Shown here piece after piece: positions 58,853-64,000 of a stretch of DNA of 64,000 bases. The DNA lies in contig DBOG01000014.1 in assembly GCA_002299915.1 (NCBI GenBank), positions 1 to 64,000 on the forward strand. Direction: 5' to 3'. The notes below the pieces were generated by a model, which was given only the letters and a program-made list of their open reading frames with translations, did no database searches and had not been told where the DNA came from. Source of the DNA: Proteobacteria bacterium UBA652 (GTDB lineage: Bacteria; Pseudomonadota; Gammaproteobacteria; Nitrosococcales; Methylophagaceae). Position 1 is the first letter of the stretch. The number at the start of each line of letters is the position of its first letter. A program made the position numbers and the translations under genes.

Positions 58853-59215
58853 TCAAGAGAATTGATGGCTAAAAGTTAGATTGGTTTGTTGATACTTTTT
58901 TAATGATCCCAATTCTGTTGAGAAAAGAGTATCTAGTGTGTCATCATTTGATTTATCAATAATGCGTTGCCGATCATAAAACTCATAGGCGTTGGCGATA
59001 ACCAGCAATTCTGCCGCTTGGCGATAATGCCTATCGTCGGCACATTGTTTGGCGGCTAGCGTAATCTCTGCTGCGGAGAGTGTATTTTTAACTGATTCGG
59101 TGGAGAGACAGATTGTAAGCATAGATGCTTCAATTTCTGCATGCTGGCTGACATGTGGTGCGGCGACACTTATGGTGATAAACAATAAGCTTAGATGCAG
59201 TGCGTTTTCAAACAT
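58853..59215 (-). CDS. Hypothetical exported protein
   Basis: A 120-residue protein with an N-terminal hydrophobic segment (LHLSLLFITISVAAPHVSQHA) that is probably a signal peptide. The mature part is helical with two Cys (MLTICLSTE and AAKQCADDRHYRQAAELL), possibly a disulfide, and a TPR-like AAEL pattern. No family is recognised. It starts 5 bases after the acyltransferase stop, in the same direction, so cotranscription is likely. Confidence 0.6.
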   Translation of the reverse strand: MFENALHLSLLFITISVAAPHVSQHAEIEASMLTICLSTESVKNTLSAAEITLAAKQCADDRHYRQAAELLVIANAYEFYDRQRIIDKSNDDTLDTLFSTELGSLKKYQQTNLTFSHQFS

Positions 59216-59220
59216 ATGCT

Positions 59221-60375
59221 TTAAAGTGTACGTTTAGAGGGTCGAATACGATGAATAATATTTTCTAATAAAATATAGTTTCCTTTCATTTTCAGACATC
59301 TTTTTTCGATTAAATGCCAAGAGAGGAAGGCTAGAATAAAGCTGATTACAAAAGCGAGTAATATCATTTTCGAGACCGAAATATTGGGAAATAGGGCGGC
59401 AATGGACTGCTGGACAGGGAAGGCATAGATATATAAACCGTAAGAATAATCACCAAAATGGTTAAACCGCCGGATAGTGCCTTTAGGGATGTAGGCGAGA
59501 TAAAACACTAAATAGGGTAATAAGATACTGTAGCAAATTAAGAATAATTTTTTGTCATATATGACTAATAAAAAAAATAAAAAAAGAATAGCAAAAAACA
59601 ATTTTGATGAGATCACAATGTGGTCTCGCCACATGTAAAATGCGGAACCGATGAAAAAACTAGTGAATAGCCGAAGCGCATCACTGGGTGGCGGCCCCCT
59701 AAAAAACACATTGAAAAAACAGGTGCCATAGGTTGGCATGGAGCCATAAATATAACTGAAAGTTTGGATGGCAATAGCGATGAGAGCAATACTGAGGAAG
59801 ATAAATTTGAAGATATTTTTGTTTATCCAGCGCTGTAGGTAAATTAGCGATGTGCCAAGCAGAAATAAATAGACATACATTCTTATTTCAACAGGAAGGG
59901 TCCATAGTGATCCATTAAGGGCCCTTGAGTGCGGGTTATTTAGAAATACGCCAGGCAAGTTCCATTCAACATAAATTGAGAACATAGTCGTGTTTTTAAG
60001 GAGGAAGCGTTGTGTTTGAGGATCAGAAAGATAGTTTGACGTTGTTTCGGTGGTAAAAAACAAACCGACTGCGACAATACAGAAGAGGACAGCAACGATA
60101 AGCGCTGGATATATTCTTAGTATGCGGGCCCAAATAAAGGCAAGAGGGTTATTGCGGATGAATAGGCTGTTCGCAACGAGAAATCCACTGGTAATGAAAA
60201 ACACGTCTAGTGCTATTTTCCCACCATCGATGCCAAGAAATTTGGCAAAAACATCTCCTTGAGAAGCAGTTAGATAATAACTATGGGCATATAAAACAAG
60301 TACGGCCGCAAGGAACCGGAGGAGATTAAAGTTATTATCTCGTGTGTTTGTGTAATGGGATATTACTTCCCCCAT
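59221..60375 (-). CDS. Acyltransferase 3 family membrane protein
   Basis: A 384-residue integral membrane O-acyltransferase of the OafA/YrhL type with about ten helices. The N-terminal FNLLRFLAAVLVLYAHSYYL carries the His used by the family, followed by DVFFITSGFLVANSLF and FIWARILRIYPALIVAVLF. These enzymes acylate sugars of LPS, exopolysaccharide or peptidoglycan; the target here is unknown. AT-rich codons and long hydrophobic runs differ from its neighbours. It starts 3 bases after gatA, in the place where gatB is usually found. Confidence 0.87.
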   Translation of the reverse strand: MGEVISHYTNTRDNNFNLLRFLAAVLVLYAHSYYLTASQGDVFAKFLGIDGGKIALDVFFITSGFLVANSLFIRNNPLAFIWARILRIYPALIVAVLFCIVAVGLFFTTETTSNYLSDPQTQRFLLKNTTMFSIYVEWNLPGVFLNNPHSRALNGSLWTLPVEIRMYVYLFLLGTSLIYLQRWINKNIFKFIFLSIALIAIAIQTFSYIYGSMPTYGTCFFNVFFRGPPPSDALRLFTSFFIGSAFYMWRDHIVISSKLFFAILFLFFLLVIYDKKLFLICYSILLPYLVFYLAYIPKGTIRRFNHFGDYSYGLYIYAFPVQQSIAALFPNISVSKMILLAFVISFILAFLSWHLIEKRCLKMKGNYILLENIIHRIRPSKRTL

Positions 60376-60378
60376 TAT

Positions 60379-61836
60379 TTATCCAGCAAACGCATCGGGT
60401 GCTTGCTGATGCCAATCGGTGACTTGTTGGTAGCGATGGGCGACATTCAGCAGGCGCGCTTCATCAAAATAATTACCGATGATTTGTAATCCGACGGGTA
60501 AACCATCAACGAAACCAGCAGGAATTGACATGCCAGGTAGGCCTGCTAGGTTAGTGCTGATGGTGTAGATATCGGCGAGATACATAGCAACAGGATCGTC
60601 GGTTTTTTCGCCTGCTTTGAAGGCGGTGGTCGGCGAGGTTGGCCCCATGATGACATCGACTTGTTTGAATGCTGCTACAAAATCATCACGAATTAAGCGA
60701 CGGCACTGTTGGGCTTTGAGATAATAGGCATCGTAGTAACCTGCTGACAGGGCATAGGTGCCCGTCATAATGCGGCGTTTTACTTCTTCGCCGAAGCCTT
60801 CGCCACGCGAGCGGGTATAGAGATCTTCTAAATCAACGGGATCTTCACAACGATGGCCAAATCGCACACCATCCATGCGTGAGAGATTAGTAGAGCATTC
60901 TGCTGGCGCGACCACATAATAGGTTGGTACGGCGAGTTTGGTATTGGGTAAGCTAATTTCTTTGATGGTGGCGCCGAGGGTTTCATATTGTTTGATGGCG
61001 GCTTGAATGGTGTCATTCACCGCAGGATCGAGCCCTGCATCAAAATATTCTGTGGGTAAGCCAATCGTTAGTCCGTCAAGTGGCGTATTCAAATCGGTGG
61101 TGTAATCTGGAACAGGGTGGTCAACGCTGGTGGAGTCACGTTCATCAAAACCAGCCATTGCCTGCATGAGCATGGCGGCATCTTCTGCACTGCGTGCCAT
61201 CGGACCTGCTTGATCAAGGCTTGAGGCGAAGGCAATCATGCCATACCGAGAAATGCGACCATAAGTGGGTTTGAGGCCAGTTAAGTTACACAATGCGGCA
61301 GGTTGACGGATAGAACCACCTGTATCGGTGCCTGTTGCAATTGGCGCAAGTTGTGCGGCAACTGCTGCAGCAGAACCGCCAGATGAGCCGCCTGGCACGC
61401 GATCGGTATCCCATGGATTGCTCACTGCGCCATAAAAGCTGGTTTCATTGGAGGAGCCCATGGCAAATTCATCCATATTGGTTTTGCCAAGCAGGACCAT
61501 GCCAGCGGTATTGAGCTTTTCAACCACTGTTGCATTATAAGGCGCGATAAAGTTATCGAGCATTTTTGAGCCACAGCTGGTGCGTACGCCTTGGGTGCAA
61601 AAAATATCTTTGTGTGCCAGTGGAATGCCAGTCAGTGGCCCTGCTGTACCCGCTTTAAATTGTGTATCGGCATCGGTAGCTTGGGCTAAGGCAGATTCTT
61701 CACAAATGGTGATGTAGGCATTCAGTTCACCGTTATATTGTTTGATCCGGTCAAGATAGTGTTGGGTGAGCGCAACGCTGGTGATGTCGCCGTTATGAAG
61801 TGCGGTGGAGAGTTCAGAAAGTGATTTTGTGTGCAT
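60379..61836 (-). CDS. gatA: Glutamyl-tRNA(Gln)/aspartyl-tRNA(Asn) amidotransferase subunit A
   Basis: A 485-residue amidase-signature enzyme. The Ser-cisSer-Lys triad is given by Lys in [14 protein letters not shown] and the serines in [14 protein letters not shown] and [14 protein letters not shown]. GatA frees ammonia from glutamine for the GatB kinase step that makes Gln-tRNA(Gln) or Asn-tRNA(Asn). gatC lies 48 bases upstream, but gatB is not downstream. Confidence 0.96.
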   Translation of the reverse strand: MHTKSLSELSTALHNGDITSVALTQHYLDRIKQYNGELNAYITICEESALAQATDADTQFKAGTAGPLTGIPLAHKDIFCTQGVRTSCGSKMLDNFIAPYNATVVEKLNTAGMVLLGKTNMDEFAMGSSNETSFYGAVSNPWDTDRVPGGSSGGSAAAVAAQLAPIATGTDTGGSIRQPAALCNLTGLKPTYGRISRYGMIAFASSLDQAGPMARSAEDAAMLMQAMAGFDERDSTSVDHPVPDYTTDLNTPLDGLTIGLPTEYFDAGLDPAVNDTIQAAIKQYETLGATIKEISLPNTKLAVPTYYVVAPAECSTNLSRMDGVRFGHRCEDPVDLEDLYTRSRGEGFGEEVKRRIMTGTYALSAGYYDAYYLKAQQCRRLIRDDFVAAFKQVDVIMGPTSPTTAFKAGEKTDDPVAMYLADIYTISTNLAGLPGMSIPAGFVDGLPVGLQIIGNYFDEARLLNVAHRYQQVTDWHQQAPDAFAG

Positions 61837-61884
61837 ATTATTGCCTGTGGTGTGTTTTGCTTGTTTAATGTCAGTTAGCGATAA

Positions 61885-62172
61885 TTATTCGATAACTTGA
61901 GGGACGAGATAAACCCCTGCTTCTGTTTTAGGCGCAATAGATTGAAATAATTCGCGCTGATTGGTTTCCGTTACGCAATCTTCGCGCAATCTTTGCACTG
62001 CATCGAGTGGATGTGCCATGGGGATAATATTGTGGGTGTCGACTTCATTCATTTGCTCGACAAGGGCGAAAATATTACTAAGCGTTTGCGCATATTCAGG
62101 AATATCCTGCCCATTAATGCCTAAACGTGCTAAGTGAGCAATCTTTTCTACATCGGTTCTATCTAAACTCAT
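61885..62172 (-). CDS. gatC: Glutamyl-tRNA(Gln)/aspartyl-tRNA(Asn) amidotransferase subunit C
   Basis: A 95-residue GatC starting [19 protein letters not shown], with the [17 protein letters not shown] helix and the [14 protein letters not shown] block that wraps GatA. It stabilises the GatAB pair. The longer frame to 62247 is not used. It diverges from mreB. Confidence 0.95.
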   Translation of the reverse strand: MSLDRTDVEKIAHLARLGINGQDIPEYAQTLSNIFALVEQMNEVDTHNIIPMAHPLDAVQRLREDCVTETNQRELFQSIAPKTEAGVYLVPQVIE

Positions 62173-62258
62173 TACGGGTTCCGTGGAATTTAATGGAAAA
62201 AAGAGGTAGTTTAAATGATTCTGCGCTTGCTCAACAGCCCCTTGCATTGATAAAGTAG

Positions 62259-63344
<1,086 letters not shown>

Positions 63345-63373
63345 AGAGTGATGCACCGCGCCATTTCGTCTCC

Positions 63374-63418
63374 TCGCCTTTGTGAATATATTGTTACTCA
63401 CAGAGGCGATTTTATTTT
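63374..63418 (+). terminator. Hairpin between mreB and mreC
   Basis: Twelve-base arms TCGCCTTTGTGA (63374-63385) and TCACAGAGGCGA (63398-63409) with one G-U pair, followed by TTTTATTTT. It probably causes partial termination, so mreC would be made less than mreB. Confidence 0.65.
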
Positions 63419-63432
63419 AAGGGAAGTGAGAA

Positions 63433-64000
63433 ATTAAATCCTTATTCACGCATGCACCATCACTAAATACCCGTTTATTGTTGGTGGGTGTTTTGTCGGC
63501 GGTATTACTGTTATTGGATGCACGGACGCATTATATGGTGCCAGTACGTTCGGCAGTAACATCATTGTTGCACCCTATTCATGTGATAGCGGCAGCACCC
63601 AGTAAAATAATACAAGATCTAAGCGCTTATTTCGAAAGTAGGACACAATTACAGCATGATAATGAAATATTCGCTGCAAAACAGTTATTGGATAACGCCC
63701 GATTACTAAAATTACAAACTTTAGAGTCTGAAAATAACAGATTACGCTCCCTATTAGGTTCCTCTTTCCGCTTGCAGGAACGTGTACTGGTCGCTGAATT
63801 AGTCACCGTTGATTTAGACCCGTTTTCGCAGTGGGTGTTGATTGATAAAGGATTGAGTGATGGTGTGACGATTAACCAAGCGGTGTTAGATGCGCAAGGT
63901 ATTATGGGGCAGGTGGTCGATGTATCAGAATGGACTAGTACCGTTGTTTTATTAACCGATCCTAGCCATGCGATCCCAGTGCAGGTTAATCGAAATGGTC
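63433..64000 (+). CDS. mreC: Rod shape-determining protein MreC (3' end beyond the window; apparent ATT start)
   Basis: At least 189 residues of MreC: an N-terminal SLFTHAPSLNTRLLLV, a membrane helix (LVGVLSAVLLLLDA), the RTHYMVPVRSAV block, a coiled coil (LKLQTLESENNRLRSLLGSS) and the start of the beta domains (VDLDPFSQWVLIDKGLSDGV). MreC is the periplasmic scaffold linking MreB to PBP2-RodA. The frame opens after TGA 63427-63429 as Glu, then ATT, AAA, TCC. There is no ATG, GTG or TTG before the membrane helix, so ATT 63433 is the only start giving a family-like N-terminus, unless the sequence is wrong. The weak ribosome site GGGAAGTG is 5-12 bases ahead. Confidence 0.85.
   Translation, partial: MKSLFTHAPSLNTRLLLVGVLSAVLLLLDARTHYMVPVRSAVTSLLHPIHVIAAAPSKIIQDLSAYFESRTQLQHDNEIFAAKQLLDNARLLKLQTLESENNRLRSLLGSSFRLQERVLVAELVTVDLDPFSQWVLIDKGLSDGVTINQAVLDAQGIMGQVVDVSEWTSTVVLLTDPSHAIPVQVNRNG

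Overview
The window is a chromosomal segment of a gammaproteobacterium with moderate, slightly AT-leaning base composition. The placement rests on gene order: ygfB-pepP-ubiH-ubiI divergent from zapB-like-zapA-6S RNA, tpiA-secG-tRNA-Leu, a 14-gene nuo operon followed by a DUF2818 gene, glrK-qseG-glrR, and mreB-mreC beside gatCA. I cannot name the genus. It has aerobic-type complex I, ubiquinone hydroxylases and acetate/acetaldehyde enzymes. A decayed c-type cytochrome resembling sulfide-dehydrogenase cytochrome subunits hints at sulfur-oxidising relatives, but weakly.

Layout. 1-1361: the end of a LamG-like secreted protein and a complete DUF1566 protein, both ending in dockerin-like calcium-binding repeats. 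1358-6087 (minus): ygfB, pepP, ubiH, ubiI and a small membrane methyltransferase in one overlapping operon. 6129-8482 (plus): zapB-like, zapA, 6S RNA and two Sel1-repeat secreted proteins. 8698-9243: a RelE/ParD-type toxin-antitoxin pair. 9327-11148 (minus): aroE and hemB. 11342-22733 (plus): carA, carB, greA, a frameshifted DUF4149 gene, rlmE, ftsH, folP, glmM, tpiA, secG and tRNA-Leu(GAG). 22738-29228: acs, an acetaldehyde-type dehydrogenase with a divergent AraC-family regulator, a DUF937 protein and an unknown gene. 29367-44089 (plus): nuoA-N with an extra small membrane gene between nuoK and nuoL, then DUF2818. 44098-46672: rluD (minus), a decayed cytochrome c gene and a beta-helix protein with dockerin-like repeats. 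46691-51182 (minus): an ABC transporter/GldG-like/DUF4340 operon that runs into mutM. 51264-51815: a MITE-like inverted-repeat element and a small EF-hand protein. 52242-55746 (minus): the glrK-qseG-glrR two-component system. 55884-62172 (minus): rpmB-rpmG, an acetolactate-synthase-like enzyme coupled to a TlpA-like lipoprotein, two unknown small genes, an acyltransferase, gatA and gatC. 62292-64000 (plus): mreB and the start of mreC.

The genes are mostly housekeeping: respiration, pyrimidine and arginine precursor supply, haem, folate and peptidoglycan-precursor synthesis, and cell shape. The less ordinary content is a family of secreted proteins sharing a cysteine-paired dockerin-like tail, and several lesions in genes that should be essential or conserved: an in-frame TGA in nuoB, a frameshift at the start of nuoF, a split DUF4149 gene and an ATT start for mreC. 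Those lesions are either sequence errors or real biology, and the reads would decide. No CRISPR array, prophage, transposase or rRNA operon was seen.
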